From positions 6,224 through 70,223 of the forward strand of contig CAKPWR010000004.1 of the NCBI GenBank assembly GCA_934196725.1: a stretch of DNA of 64,000 nt, given 5' to 3'. The position numbers were made by a program, and so were the translations under genes. Positions 8,640 to 17,696 of the stretch are shown here, in pieces (the first letter of the stretch is position 1; the number at the start of each line of letters is the position of its first letter). Under the pieces are notes generated by a model. The model did not search any database, was not told the DNA's origin, and saw only the letters and a list, made by a program, of their open reading frames with translations. The stretch comes from an uncultured Prevotella sp. (lineage in GTDB: Bacteria; Bacteroidota; Bacteroidia; Bacteroidales; Bacteroidaceae).

Positions 8640-9587
8640 ATGAATTTTATTTTGATTGCGGTCTTGGTACTCGGTGCCATTGCGCTGATTGCAGCGTTGG
8701 TGCTCTTCGGAGTATCTAAGAAGTTTGCCGTCGAAGAAGACCCTCGACTGGGACAGGTGGGAGAACTCCTTCCGGGTGCCAACTGTGGTGGTTGCGGTTT
8801 TGCCGGATGTTCCGGTATGGCTGCAGCGCTGGTCAAGGGTGCTGATGCCGGTAGCATCGATGGACTTATGTGTCCTGTGGGTGGTGCCGACGTGATGGGC
8901 AAGGTGGCTGATCTCCTGGGCCTGGCTGTGGCTAACACAGAGGCTAAGGTGGCAGTGGTTCGTTGTAATGGTTCTTGCGAGCATCGTCCTCGCATCGCCG
9001 AGTATGATGGTTTGCACACTTGTGCTGCTATGAATTCCTGTGGTGCTGGTGAAACCGGCTGCGGATTCGGTTGCTTGGGTTGTGGTGATTGCGTGGCTGC
9101 CTGCCAGTTTGGTGCCATCTCTATCAATCCGGAGACGGGTCTTCCTGAGGTAGATGAGGAGAAGTGTACGGGTTGTGGTGCTTGTGCCAAGGCTTGTCCA
9201 CGTCATATCATTGAACTTCGCAAGAAGGGTCCTAAGGGTCGCCGTGTTTACGTTCAGTGCGTGAACCACGACAAGGGTGCTGTTGCCAAGAAGGCTTGTA
9301 GCGTTGCTTGTATCGGATGTGGTAAGTGCCAGAAGGTCTGCAAGTTTGATGCTATCACCATTGAGAACAATGTGGCTTATGTTGACTTCAACAAGTGCCG
9401 CATGTGTACCAAGTGTGTTGACGAATGCCCAACAGGTGCTCTCGTAAAAGTTAATTTCCCAGTTAAGAAGGCAAAGCCAGCTGCTGAGGCTGCTCCTGTA
9501 GCAGAAGCTCCGGTTGCTGCACCAAAGGCTGAGGCTCCTGTAGCCGCTCCAAAGGTAGAAACTTCAGAAGAAAAGAAGGAGGATTAA
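8640..9587 (+). CDS. rnfB: Rnf electron transport complex subunit RnfB
   Basis: Iron-sulfur subunit of the ion-translocating ferredoxin:NAD+ oxidoreductase; it receives electrons from ferredoxin on the cytoplasmic face. There is one N-terminal membrane helix (residues 1-25), then a 4Fe-4S cluster domain (CGGCGFAGC with a later Cys), then ferredoxin-type clusters: CTGCGACAKAC, CIGCGKCQKVC and CRMCTKCVDEC. The last 40 residues are an Ala/Pro/Val/Glu-rich low-complexity tail (APVAAPKAEAPVAAPK), probably a flexible tether. It is followed 3 nt later by rnfC. Confidence 0.95.
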   Translation: MNFILIAVLVLGAIALIAALVLFGVSKKFAVEEDPRLGQVGELLPGANCGGCGFAGCSGMAAALVKGADAGSIDGLMCPVGGADVMGKVADLLGLAVANTEAKVAVVRCNGSCEHRPRIAEYDGLHTCAAMNSCGAGETGCGFGCLGCGDCVAACQFGAISINPETGLPEVDEEKCTGCGACAKACPRHIIELRKKGPKGRRVYVQCVNHDKGAVAKKACSVACIGCGKCQKVCKFDAITIENNVAYVDFNKCRMCTKCVDECPTGALVKVNFPVKKAKPAAEAAPVAEAPVAAPKAEAPVAAPKVETSEEKKED

Positions 9588-9590
9588 ATC

Positions 9591-10943
9591 ATGAATTTGA
9601 GAACTTTTAGAATTGGTGGAGTTCACCCAGAAGAGAATAAGATTACTGCCGAGATGGCTACTCAGGTAGCTCCTCTCCCTAAGCAGGCTATTTTTCCACT
9701 TGGTCAGCACATCGGTGCTCCTGCCAAGCCTGTTGTTGCCAAGGGCGACAAGGTGAAGGTGGGTACACTCATCGCTGAGGCTGGTGGCTTTGTGAGTGCT
9801 CCTATTTACAGTTCCGTATCAGGAACCGTGTTCAAGGTAGATACATCTATTGATGCTACCGGTTATCGTAAGCCTTGTATTATTATTAATGTAGAAGGCG
9901 ATGAGTGGGAGGAGAGCATCGACCGCTCTGAGAAGCTCGAAACGCTTGAGGCTCATTCTGAGCTTACTCCAGAGGAAATCGTAAACCGCATCAAGGTGGC
10001 TGGTGTCACGGGTATGGGTGGTGCAGGTTTCCCAACTTTCATCAAACTTTGTCCTCCTCCTGGAGCCAAGGCTGAGTGCGTCATCATCAATGGTGTAGAG
10101 TGTGAGCCTTATATCACAGCCGATTATCGTCTGATGATGGAGCATGCTGATGAGATTCTCGTTGGCTTGAACCTCCTGATGAAGGCTGCCAAGGTAGAGA
10201 AGGGCTACATCGGTATCGAGGACAACAAGCCTGCTGCCATCAAACTCTTTGAGGAGAAGACTGCCAATGACTCTCGTATCGAGATTGTGCCTCTGGCTAA
10301 GAAGTACCCTCAGGGTGGTGAAAAGCAGTTGGTTGATGCGGTTATCCGCCGTCAGGTTCCTGCTCCTCCAGCTATCCCTGTCAACGTTGGAGCAATTGTT
10401 CAGAATGTAGGTACTGCCTTCGCTGTTTATCAGGCAGTTATGAAGAATAAACCTCTCTTCGAACGCTATACCACCGTTACCGGTAAGCAGGTGAAGAATC
10501 CGGGCAACTTCCTCGTACGTATGGGAACTCCATTCTCTCAGATGATTGAGAACTGTGGCGGTTTGCCAGAGGGCGATAACAAAGTGTTGGCTGGTGGTCC
10601 GATGATGGGTAAGGCTGTAATCAGCCTCGATGTACCGGTAACCAAGGGTACCAACTCCATCACCGTATTGACCGATGCTGATGCTCATCGCAAGAAGGCT
10701 CAGCCATGTATCCGCTGTGCCAAGTGTGTGGATGCCTGCCCAATGGGCTTGGAGCCATACTTGCTTGCTACCCTGAGCGTAGTGAAGGATTATGAGCGTC
10801 TGGAGGCAGAGGAAGTAACATCCTGCATCGCCTGCGGTTCATGCCAGTTCACCTGTCCATCTCATCGTCCTATCCTCGATAACATCATCAATGGTAAGGC
10901 AGCGGTGATGGGCATTATCAGAGCACGAAGTGCCAAGAAGTAA
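9591..10943 (+). CDS. rnfC: Rnf electron transport complex subunit RnfC
   Basis: A peripheral subunit expected to carry the NADH site with FMN and two 4Fe-4S clusters. It has 450 aa. The N-terminal RnfC barrel-sandwich region (GGVHPEENK) leads into the flavin/NADH-binding Rossmann part with GVTGMGGAGFPT and NGVECEPYITADYR. Two ferredoxin motifs follow near the C-terminus, CIRCAKCVDACP and CIACGSCQFTCP. It lacks the long Lys/Ala-rich C-terminal extension of E. coli RsxC, as usual in Bacteroidota. Confidence 0.96.
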   Translation: MNLRTFRIGGVHPEENKITAEMATQVAPLPKQAIFPLGQHIGAPAKPVVAKGDKVKVGTLIAEAGGFVSAPIYSSVSGTVFKVDTSIDATGYRKPCIIINVEGDEWEESIDRSEKLETLEAHSELTPEEIVNRIKVAGVTGMGGAGFPTFIKLCPPPGAKAECVIINGVECEPYITADYRLMMEHADEILVGLNLLMKAAKVEKGYIGIEDNKPAAIKLFEEKTANDSRIEIVPLAKKYPQGGEKQLVDAVIRRQVPAPPAIPVNVGAIVQNVGTAFAVYQAVMKNKPLFERYTTVTGKQVKNPGNFLVRMGTPFSQMIENCGGLPEGDNKVLAGGPMMGKAVISLDVPVTKGTNSITVLTDADAHRKKAQPCIRCAKCVDACPMGLEPYLLATLSVVKDYERLEAEEVTSCIACGSCQFTCPSHRPILDNIINGKAAVMGIIRARSAKK

Positions 10944-10985
10944 AGAATAAAAGTAAAAAACAAACCAAATACTTGATTAAGTAAA

Positions 10986-11987
10986 ATGGGAAAATTAATC
11001 GTTTCATTATCGCCACATGCCCACGGAAATGAGAGCGTGGAGAAGAACATGTACGGAGTAATCATTGCTCTCGTGCCTGCCATCCTCGCATCTTTCTATT
11101 TCTTTGGCCTGGGTTCAGCAGTCGTACTGCTCACCTCTGTGGCAGCCTGCGTCTTCTTTGAGTGGGCAATTACAAAATATCTCCTGAAGGAGGAGACCAG
11201 CTTGCTCGATGGTTCTGCCATCATCACCGGTCTCTTGCTCGGCATGAACTTGCCAAGTAACCTTCCTCTCTGGATCATCATCATCGGTGCCCTGTTTGCT
11301 ATCGGTGTAGGTAAGATGAGCTTCGGCGGTCTGGGTAACAATCCTTTCAATCCTGCTTTGGTGGGCCGTTGCTTCCTGCTCGTCAGCTTCCCTGCCCAGA
11401 TGACTTCATGGCCTGTGGCTGGACAGATGCTCAGCTATACCGATGCTACAACAGGTGCCACACCGCTGGCTATCATGAAGACAGCCATCAAGACTGGCGA
11501 TGCTTCTCTCCTGAATCAGTTGCCTGATTCCGTGAGTCTGCTCTTCGGTGCTACTGGCGATACCTTCGGTGCCGGAACTACTGGCGAGGTTTGTGCTTTC
11601 GCCCTCTTGCTCGGTTTGGCTTACATGCTTTGGAAGAAGGTCATCACCTGGCATATTCCAGTCAGCATCATCGCTACCGTATTCGTTTTCAGCGGTTTGA
11701 TGCATTTGGCTAATCCTGTTTATGCCAATCCTCTGGCTGTCATTTTCAGTGGTGGTTTGATGCTCGGTGCCATCTTTATGGCTACCGATTACGTAACATC
11801 GCCAATGACTCACAAGGGTATGCTCATCTATGGTGTCTGCATCGGTCTCCTGACCGTCATCATCCGTAACTGGGGTAGCTATCCTGAAGGTATGTCGTTC
11901 GCCATTCTTATCATGAATGCGTTCACACCTCTTATTAACACATACGTTAAACCAAAGCGCTTCGGTGAGAAGCCTGCTAAGAAATAA
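10986..11987 (+). CDS. rnfD: Rnf electron transport complex subunit RnfD
   Basis: A 333-aa polytopic inner-membrane subunit, homologous to NqrB, with about nine or ten predicted helices. The covalent-FMN site is recognisable as the Thr in TTGATPLA (around residue 155), and GGLGNNPFNPALVGR is a conserved loop. It takes part in ion translocation. It sits 42 nt after rnfC and 13 nt before rnfG. Confidence 0.95.
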   Translation: MGKLIVSLSPHAHGNESVEKNMYGVIIALVPAILASFYFFGLGSAVVLLTSVAACVFFEWAITKYLLKEETSLLDGSAIITGLLLGMNLPSNLPLWIIIIGALFAIGVGKMSFGGLGNNPFNPALVGRCFLLVSFPAQMTSWPVAGQMLSYTDATTGATPLAIMKTAIKTGDASLLNQLPDSVSLLFGATGDTFGAGTTGEVCAFALLLGLAYMLWKKVITWHIPVSIIATVFVFSGLMHLANPVYANPLAVIFSGGLMLGAIFMATDYVTSPMTHKGMLIYGVCIGLLTVIIRNWGSYPEGMSFAILIMNAFTPLINTYVKPKRFGEKPAKK

Positions 11988-12000
11988 GGAGGACAGAGAC

Positions 12001-12675
12001 ATGCAGAAATTAGAATCATCATTAAAGAACATGGTGCTTGTGCTGGTGGGCGTTGCGCTCATCGTAGGTGCTGTTCTTGCATATATCAATCATCTTACAT
12101 CTGGTCCTATCGCCGAGAAGGCTGCACAGAGTCTGGCTGCCGGTATAAAGAGTGTGATGGGTACAGAAGAACTCCAGGTGGCTGAACCAGAAGAGGTAAA
12201 GCAGGAGTTTGGCGGAAAGGAATTCACTTTCACCATCCACAAGTGCTCAGACAAGAGCGGCAAACAGCTGGGTGCTGCTGTAGAGAGTACTACCGGTGGT
12301 TTCGGTGGCGATCTGAAGGTGCTCGTAGGTTTCGATACTGAGGGCAAGATTATGGGCTATACTGTACTTCAGGCTTCAGAAACTCCAGGTTTGGGTGCCA
12401 AGGCAACTACCTGGTTCCAGAAAGACGGAAAGGGTAGCATCATTGGCAAGACTCCAAAGGATGGCGACCTCCACGTATCTAAGGACGATAAGAGTGGCAA
12501 TGCCGTAGATGCCATCACCGCTTCTACCATTACCAGCCGCGCCTTCCTCAAGGCTATCAACCAGGCTTATGCCGTTTATGCCAAGAAGAATGTCGATGGC
12601 GAGAGTGGTGCAACTCAGAAAGCAGACGGCGAGAGTGGTGCATCTAAAGTTGAACATAACGAAAAGAAAGGATAA
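12001..12675 (+). CDS. rnfG: Rnf electron transport complex subunit RnfG
   Basis: A 224-aa subunit with one N-terminal membrane helix (residues about 10-30) and a periplasmic FMN-binding domain homologous to NqrC. The flavinylation region reads DAITASTITSRA near the C-terminus; the Thr within it is the expected phosphoester-linked FMN site. I chose the ATG at 12001 because it follows a good ribosome binding site (AAGGAGGA), unusual in this phylum, and gives the normal N-terminus; the longer frame would overlap rnfD by 71 nt. The tail carries a duplicated DGESGA segment. Confidence 0.94.
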   Translation: MQKLESSLKNMVLVLVGVALIVGAVLAYINHLTSGPIAEKAAQSLAAGIKSVMGTEELQVAEPEEVKQEFGGKEFTFTIHKCSDKSGKQLGAAVESTTGGFGGDLKVLVGFDTEGKIMGYTVLQASETPGLGAKATTWFQKDGKGSIIGKTPKDGDLHVSKDDKSGNAVDAITASTITSRAFLKAINQAYAVYAKKNVDGESGATQKADGESGASKVEHNEKKG

Positions 12676-12681
12676 ACCGAT

Positions 12682-13266
12682 ATGAGTAATGTTAAGATTT
12701 TGATGAACGGACTCATCAAGGAGAATCCAACCTTCGTGTTGCTTCTCGGTATGTGTCCTACTTTGGCTACAACAACCAGCGCCATCAACGGTCTCTCTAT
12801 GGGATTGGCTACCATGGCGGTGCTGATTTGTACCAACTTTGTTATCTCCTGTATCAAGAAGATTACACCCGATATGGTTCGCATCCCTGTGTTTATCGTA
12901 GTGATTGCAGCCTTCGTTACTATCCTTCAGATGGTGATGAGCGCTTATGCTCCCGACAGCATCAACCAGGCATTGGGTATTTATATTCCGCTGATTGTAG
13001 TAAACTGTATTATTCTGGGTCGTGCAGAGAGTTTCGCTGCCAAGAATTCTCCGGTTGCCAGTCTGTTTGATGGCATTGGTTGCGGTTTGGGTTTCACGCT
13101 CGGTCTTACCATTCTCGGTAGTGCCCGCGAGATTCTCGGTGCCGGAAGCGTATTCGGAATCACCCTGTTGCCAGAGACCACCAACATTCTGGTGTTCATT
13201 CTGCCTCCTGGAGCGTTCCTCACATTGGGATACATTATTGCTATATTTAATAAGGTTAAGAAATAG
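12682..13266 (+). CDS. rnfE: Rnf electron transport complex subunit RnfE
   Basis: A 194-aa inner-membrane protein of the RnfE/NqrD family with about six helices. The recognisable conserved segments are the N-terminal [15 protein letters not shown] and the [15 protein letters not shown] helix, which in the family bears the Cys that binds the membrane 2Fe-2S cluster shared with RnfA. It lies 6 nt after rnfG and 5 nt before rnfA. Confidence 0.95.
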   Translation: MSNVKILMNGLIKENPTFVLLLGMCPTLATTTSAINGLSMGLATMAVLICTNFVISCIKKITPDMVRIPVFIVVIAAFVTILQMVMSAYAPDSINQALGIYIPLIVVNCIILGRAESFAAKNSPVASLFDGIGCGLGFTLGLTILGSAREILGAGSVFGITLLPETTNILVFILPPGAFLTLGYIIAIFNKVKK

Positions 13267-13271
13267 AAATT

Positions 13272-13874
13272 ATGGAATATTTATTGATATTTATCTCTGC
13301 GATATTCGTCAACAACATCGTCTTGTCGCAGTTCCTCGGTATTTGTCCGTTCCTGGGCGTATCGAAGAAAGTTGATACAGCCATCGGTATGGGTGGTGCC
13401 ATCGCCTTCGTCTTGACCTTGGCAACCATCATTACCTGGTGTGTTCAGAAGTATGTACTCGATCCATTCGGATTGCAATATCTCCAGACCCTGGCGTTCA
13501 TCCTCGTGATTGCCGCCTTGGTTCAGATGGTAGAGATTATCCTCAAGAAGGTTTCTCCTGCGCTTTATCAGGCGCTCGGCATCTTCCTGCCTTTGATTAC
13601 TACCAACTGTGCTGTGCTGGGTGTAGCCATCCTGGTTATCCAGAAAGACTACAATCTCCTGGAGAGTGTGGTTTATGCATTCTCTACAGCCCTCGGCTTT
13701 GCTCTGGCTCTTATTGTCTTCGCTGGCATTCGTGAGCAGCAGGCATTGGTCCGCATTCCTAAGGGCATGCAGGGCGTAGCCATCGTGATGGTTACAGCTG
13801 CTCTCCTCAGTCTTGCCTTCATGGGCTTCTCTGGTGTAGACGGTGGTTTGAAAGCTTTGTTTGGATTGGAATAA
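13272..13874 (+). CDS. rnfA: Rnf electron transport complex subunit RnfA
   Basis: A 200-aa inner-membrane protein of the RnfA/NqrE family with about six helices. It shows the pair of conserved half-channel motifs, [16 protein letters not shown] near the N-terminus and [14 protein letters not shown] in the middle. With RnfE it forms the pseudo-symmetric core holding the 2Fe-2S cluster. It is the last gene of the rnfBCDGEA operon; a strong terminator follows within 40 nt. The operon is complete, so the host should couple ferredoxin oxidation to NAD+ reduction and ion pumping. Confidence 0.95.
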   Translation: MEYLLIFISAIFVNNIVLSQFLGICPFLGVSKKVDTAIGMGGAIAFVLTLATIITWCVQKYVLDPFGLQYLQTLAFILVIAALVQMVEIILKKVSPALYQALGIFLPLITTNCAVLGVAILVIQKDYNLLESVVYAFSTALGFALALIVFAGIREQQALVRIPKGMQGVAIVMVTAALLSLAFMGFSGVDGGLKALFGLE

Positions 13875-13911
13875 AAATGGCTGAATGAATAAAAAAGCCG
13901 ATTGAATAAAA

Positions 13912-13958
13912 AAGAGGCTGGTGTTGTTATCGGAAAACGATGACAGCATCAGCCTCTT
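13912..13958. terminator. Bidirectional terminator between rnfA and fbp
   Basis: A 21-bp stem with three G-U pairs and a GAAAA loop, flanked by A-tracts on the left and a T-rich run on the right. It separates two converging genes. Confidence 0.9.
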
Positions 13959-13972
13959 ATCTTTTCTGGAAT

Positions 13973-15964
13973 TTACATTTTCTTTGTTTCCTTCTCCTTG
14001 ATATAGCCATGACGGTAAGCATACAGAAGTTCCTTCAGGTCTTCTACCTGCTTATGGAGTTCTTGACCTATATCGGTATCGGCAACCAGCATACGGCGGT
14101 TGGACATTTCTACAATCTGGGTGGTACTCTTGATGTCGGTACCTTGCTTGATGGCATCTTCTGTACTGGTAAACGGTTCGTGCTGTACCAGTTGGAAACC
14201 ACGGGAATGGTATACCAGCGTGTAGCCGGCGATACCCGTCTCGTTGTGGTATGCCTTGGAGAAACCACCGTCTATCACCATCAGCTTGCCGTTTGCCTTG
14301 ATAGGATTCTCGCCCTTCAGGGTACGTACCGGCACGTGTCCGTTGATGATATGGCGGTTAGGTCCGGTAACTCCGAATTCGTCCATGATATGGTCTATCA
14401 CCTCCTCGCTGTCGCGCAGGAGGAAGTAATAACCCTTCTCCTCCTTATGGGTCTCCTTGTCAGCCACGAAATAGCGCTCAAATGTAGCCATCTTGCTCTT
14501 GTCAAAGAGCGGACTGTCCGGACCGCACCAGAGATACAGGAAGTAGTCGATGGCATATTCCTTTTCGGCTAGGTCGCTGTCCTGCTGGAAGGCGGTACGA
14601 ATCTGCATGCCCGTATAGTGCATCAGGTCGCGACCGCTGTATTTATGACCCGGATAGATTTCTACCTCTTTCAAGGAACCATCTGCATTGAGCGGACAGG
14701 AAGCATGGAAGAGCAGGTTGTTGTTGAAGATGGCATACATGCAGCCATGCTGCAACATCACCCGGATATGCTTATGCAGTTTTTCGCAGACCTTGAAAGA
14801 GTGGTGCAGCTTCTGCATCAGTATCGTTTCTTCTTCAGAGAGACGGTTTGGATATTTCGGATCGATGGTAGGGAAGTTGCAGGAACTCATCTCGTATTCC
14901 TTGCCGTCGATTTCTACCGTTCCCTTTTCGTAATTGATGTGTTCGAAGAGGCGTCTGCCGTCCATCTTCCATTCCGGATGCTTCTCGATGAGCTGTCCCT
15001 CTATCTTGAACTGGATGACGGCTATCGCCTTATGCATCAGGGCTGTCAGACGGGTGGTCTTGTCGTCAAGTCCGGCAGCGCCACCGCTCAGCTTAGGCAG
15101 GAACTCGGTGCAAGGATCATCATTGTAGGTCTCCATGGCGAAGGTGGCAAGCGGAACGAGGTTGATGCCGTAGCCTTCCTCCAGGGTTGAGAGATTGGCA
15201 TAGCGCAGGGAGAGGCGGATGACATTGCAGATGCAGGCATCATTGCCCGCTGCAGCACCCATCCATAACACATCATGATTGCCCCACTGGATGTCCCAGC
15301 TGTGGTAGTGGCGCATCTTGTCGAGGATGATATGCGCACCCGGACCACGGTCGTAGATGTCGCCCAGGATATGCAGCTGGTCGATGGCGAGGCGCTGGAT
15401 GACATTGGCGATGGCTATGATGAAATCATCGGCACGGCCGGTAGAGATGATGGTATCTACAATGACATTGACGTATGCCGTCTTGTCATGGTCCTCGGTA
15501 TGCTCGTGGAGCAATTCCTGAATGATATAGGAAAAATCGCAAGGCAGCGACTTGCGCACCTTGGAGCGGGTATATTTGCTGGAAACATCGCGGCATACAG
15601 CCACCAGGCGGTGGAGCGTGATGTGGTACCAGTCATCAATGTCCTTCTCGTTGATCTTGACGAGTTCGAGTTTCTGCTCAGGATAATAGATGAGTGAGCA
15701 CAGGTCGCGCTTCTCCTGTTCTCGCAGGGTAGTGCCGAAGAGTTCGTTCACCTTACGCTTGATGTTGCCCGAAGCGTTTTTCAGTACATGCAGAAAAGCC
15801 TCGTACTCGCCGTGGATATCGGCAAGGAAGTGTTCTGTGCCCTTAGGCAGGTTGAGGATAGCCTTGAGATTGATGATCTCAGTACTGGCTTCTGCTATCG
15901 TAGGAAACGATTGCGACAACAGTTGCAAATATCTTATGTCTTTTTCAATATCGTACTGTTTCAT
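13973..15964 (-). CDS. fbp: Class III fructose-1,6-bisphosphatase
   Basis: Hydrolyses fructose-1,6-bisphosphate to fructose-6-phosphate in gluconeogenesis. The 663-aa length is typical of the Firmicutes/Bacteroidota class III enzyme, which belongs to the calcineurin-like metallophosphatases. Visible metal-site motifs are LADIHGEYEAF, LGDIYDRGPG and WGNHD, and IINGHVPV further on. I use the ATG at 15964; the frame stays open to a TTG at 15997, but MKQYDIEKD is the usual N-terminus and a promoter -7 element lies at 16031-16038. Confidence 0.95.
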   Translation of the reverse strand: MKQYDIEKDIRYLQLLSQSFPTIAEASTEIINLKAILNLPKGTEHFLADIHGEYEAFLHVLKNASGNIKRKVNELFGTTLREQEKRDLCSLIYYPEQKLELVKINEKDIDDWYHITLHRLVAVCRDVSSKYTRSKVRKSLPCDFSYIIQELLHEHTEDHDKTAYVNVIVDTIISTGRADDFIIAIANVIQRLAIDQLHILGDIYDRGPGAHIILDKMRHYHSWDIQWGNHDVLWMGAAAGNDACICNVIRLSLRYANLSTLEEGYGINLVPLATFAMETYNDDPCTEFLPKLSGGAAGLDDKTTRLTALMHKAIAVIQFKIEGQLIEKHPEWKMDGRRLFEHINYEKGTVEIDGKEYEMSSCNFPTIDPKYPNRLSEEETILMQKLHHSFKVCEKLHKHIRVMLQHGCMYAIFNNNLLFHASCPLNADGSLKEVEIYPGHKYSGRDLMHYTGMQIRTAFQQDSDLAEKEYAIDYFLYLWCGPDSPLFDKSKMATFERYFVADKETHKEEKGYYFLLRDSEEVIDHIMDEFGVTGPNRHIINGHVPVRTLKGENPIKANGKLMVIDGGFSKAYHNETGIAGYTLVYHSRGFQLVQHEPFTSTEDAIKQGTDIKSTTQIVEMSNRRMLVADTDIGQELHKQVEDLKELLYAYRHGYIKEKETKKM

Positions 15965-16030
15965 AATAATTTTGTTTTCAATGAATGTTAAATTCAAAAG
16001 ATTTCATCTGCTGATTATTCTGATTCAGTT

Positions 16031-16038
16031 GCAAAGTT
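16031..16038 (-). promoter_or_regulatory. Promoter -7 element of fbp
   Basis: The minus strand reads TAACTTTG, about 66 nt before the ATG at 15964. It diverges from the galE promoter 50 nt away. Confidence 0.7.
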
Positions 16039-16090
16039 ACGTTGAATTATTGAAAATAAAGAATAAGTAAGCATATTTTTTCAGAATAAT

Positions 16091-16121
16091 TTTGTAGTTT
16101 CACTTTTTTGCAGTACTTTTG
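16091..16121 (+). promoter_or_regulatory. galE promoter
   Basis: TTTG at 16091-16094, 19 nt spacer, TACTTTTG at 16114-16121: full Bacteroidota consensus. The leader to the ATG at 16184 is about 55 nt. Confidence 0.85.
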
Positions 16122-16183
16122 CAACCATCTAAGCAATTTATAAGCTAGATGCTATCAATTATTCAAAACAAAGACTAAATAGT

Positions 16184-17221
16184 ATGAAACAGACAATTTT
16201 GGTAACTGGCGGTACAGGTTTTATCGGTAGCCATACCACAGTAGAATTACAGCAGGCAGGTTACAATGTAGTAATTGTAGACGATCTCTCCAACTCAAAG
16301 ATTGAGGTTCTCGACGGTATCGAGAAAATCACTGGTATTCGTCCTGCTTTCGAGAAAGTAGACTTGCGTGACAAGGAAGCAACTGAGGCTGTGTTCCAGA
16401 AGTATCCTGAAATTCAGGGTATCATACATTTCGCTGCCAGCAAGGCTGTAGGCGAGAGCGTTCAGAAGCCTCTGATGTACTATCGCAACAATATTGTATC
16501 GCTCATCAACCTGCTTGAGTTGATGCCAAAATATGATGTCAAGGGTATCATCTTCTCTTCTTCATGCACCGTTTACGGTCAGCCAAAGCCAGAGAATCTT
16601 CCTGTTACTGAGGAGGCTCCTCACCAGAAGGCTACCTCTCCATACGGTAATACCAAGGAAATCAACGAGCAGATCATTGCCGACTATATCCACAGCGGTG
16701 CCAACATCAAGAGCATTGTGCTGAGATATTTCAACCCAATCGGTGCACACCCATCTGCTGAAATCGGTGAGTTGCCTAACGGCGTGCCAAACAACCTGAT
16801 TCCATACGTTACTCAGACCGCTATGGGCATCCGCAAGGAGTTGACCATCTTCGGTAACGACTATGATACTCCAGACGGAACCTGCATCCGCGACTATATC
16901 TATGTTGTAGACCTCGCCAAGGCTCACGTTTGCGCCATGACCCGTGTACTTGACAAGGAGACAGAGCCAATCGAGTACTTCAACATTGGTACTGGCAATG
17001 GTAACTCAACCCTCGAAATCGTAGAGACATTCGAGAAGGCTACAGGCGTGAAGCTGAACTGGAAGTACGGTCCTCGCCGTGAAGGTGATATCGAGAAGAT
17101 CTGGGGCGATTGCACCAAGGCTAACAAGGTTTTGGGCTGGAAGGCTGAGGCTAATCTGGCAGACGTTCTGGCTTCTGCCTGGAAGTGGCAGCAGAAACTC
17201 CGTGAAGACGGTATCATGTAA
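16184..17221 (+). CDS. galE: UDP-glucose 4-epimerase GalE
   Basis: An NAD+-dependent cytoplasmic epimerase interconverting UDP-glucose and UDP-galactose for galactose use and surface polysaccharides. It has 345 aa, an extended short-chain dehydrogenase fold. The Rossmann motif is GGTGFIGSH at residues 8-16, the catalytic Ser region is FSSSCTVYG, and the YxxxK pair is in SPYGNTKEINE. The C-terminal GTGNGNS and the sugar-binding segment fit GalE. It is monocistronic, with its own promoter and terminator. Confidence 0.96.
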   Translation: MKQTILVTGGTGFIGSHTTVELQQAGYNVVIVDDLSNSKIEVLDGIEKITGIRPAFEKVDLRDKEATEAVFQKYPEIQGIIHFAASKAVGESVQKPLMYYRNNIVSLINLLELMPKYDVKGIIFSSSCTVYGQPKPENLPVTEEAPHQKATSPYGNTKEINEQIIADYIHSGANIKSIVLRYFNPIGAHPSAEIGELPNGVPNNLIPYVTQTAMGIRKELTIFGNDYDTPDGTCIRDYIYVVDLAKAHVCAMTRVLDKETEPIEYFNIGTGNGNSTLEIVETFEKATGVKLNWKYGPRREGDIEKIWGDCTKANKVLGWKAEANLADVLASAWKWQQKLREDGIM

Positions 17222-17266
17222 GCCTGATGAAATCATATTGACCAGTTAGGTTAAAAAAATACAAAT

Positions 17267-17310
17267 AATAGGAACTTTTCCGGCATTATGTTGGGAGGTT
17301 CCTATTTTTT
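17267..17310 (+). terminator. Terminator after galE
   Basis: A 9-bp stem (AATAGGAAC pairing with GTTCCTATT) with a 22-nt loop, ending in a T-tract. The right arm overlaps the spacer of the next promoter. Confidence 0.75.
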
Positions 17311-17321
17311 TTATATCTTTG
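17291..17321 (+). promoter_or_regulatory. Promoter of the ECF sigma/L,D-transpeptidase operon
   Basis: TTGG at 17291-17294 and TATCTTTG at 17314-17321 with a 19-nt spacer, overlapping the galE terminator. It probably drives the genes from 17368 to about 20724. Confidence 0.7.
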
Positions 17322-17367
17322 CCCAAGGAATTTTACGTAAAATCATTTAAACAATAGGAATCACAAT

Positions 17368-17691
17368 ATGAAGAAAACTATACTTTCTATATTTACATTG
17401 GCAGCAATGATGATGATGGCAGCACCTGCACAGGTGATGGCAGCCACTAATGCTGTGGAAATGATTGACCTGGATGCGCAGGAAATATCCGTTACTTACG
17501 CCAATGGCGTGATGCATATTACCGGTGCCAACGGGCTGGTGGTAAAGGTATACAACCTGGCTGGCATCGCAGTCAAGTCGTTTATGGTAGAAGGCCAGGA
17601 CAAGCGCATCTCCATGCCGCTGTCGGATGGTGTTTACATCATCAAGGTAGGACCTTCATTCACCCGTAAAATCACTGTCAATCGCAGATAG
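17368..17691 (+). CDS. Small secreted protein with T9SS-like C-terminal fold
   Basis: A 107-aa exported protein. Residues 1-25 are a signal peptide (MKKTILSIFTLAAMMMMAAP). The mature part resembles the Por-secretion/T9SS C-terminal beta-sandwich: VKVYNLAGIAVKSF, then DGVYIIKVG and a basic ending KITVNRR. Here that module is nearly the whole protein, so there is little cargo to sort; it may act as a free periplasmic or surface protein. It is first in the operon, 5 nt before the L,D-transpeptidase. No specific function can be assigned. Confidence 0.75.
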   Translation: MKKTILSIFTLAAMMMMAAPAQVMAATNAVEMIDLDAQEISVTYANGVMHITGANGLVVKVYNLAGIAVKSFMVEGQDKRISMPLSDGVYIIKVGPSFTRKITVNRR

Positions 17692-17696
17692 TCAAC

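Noticed and set aside
13940-15700. Long plus-strand frames inside the fbp gene
   Set aside because: They are antisense shadows of a well-conserved class III FBPase and have no promoter.
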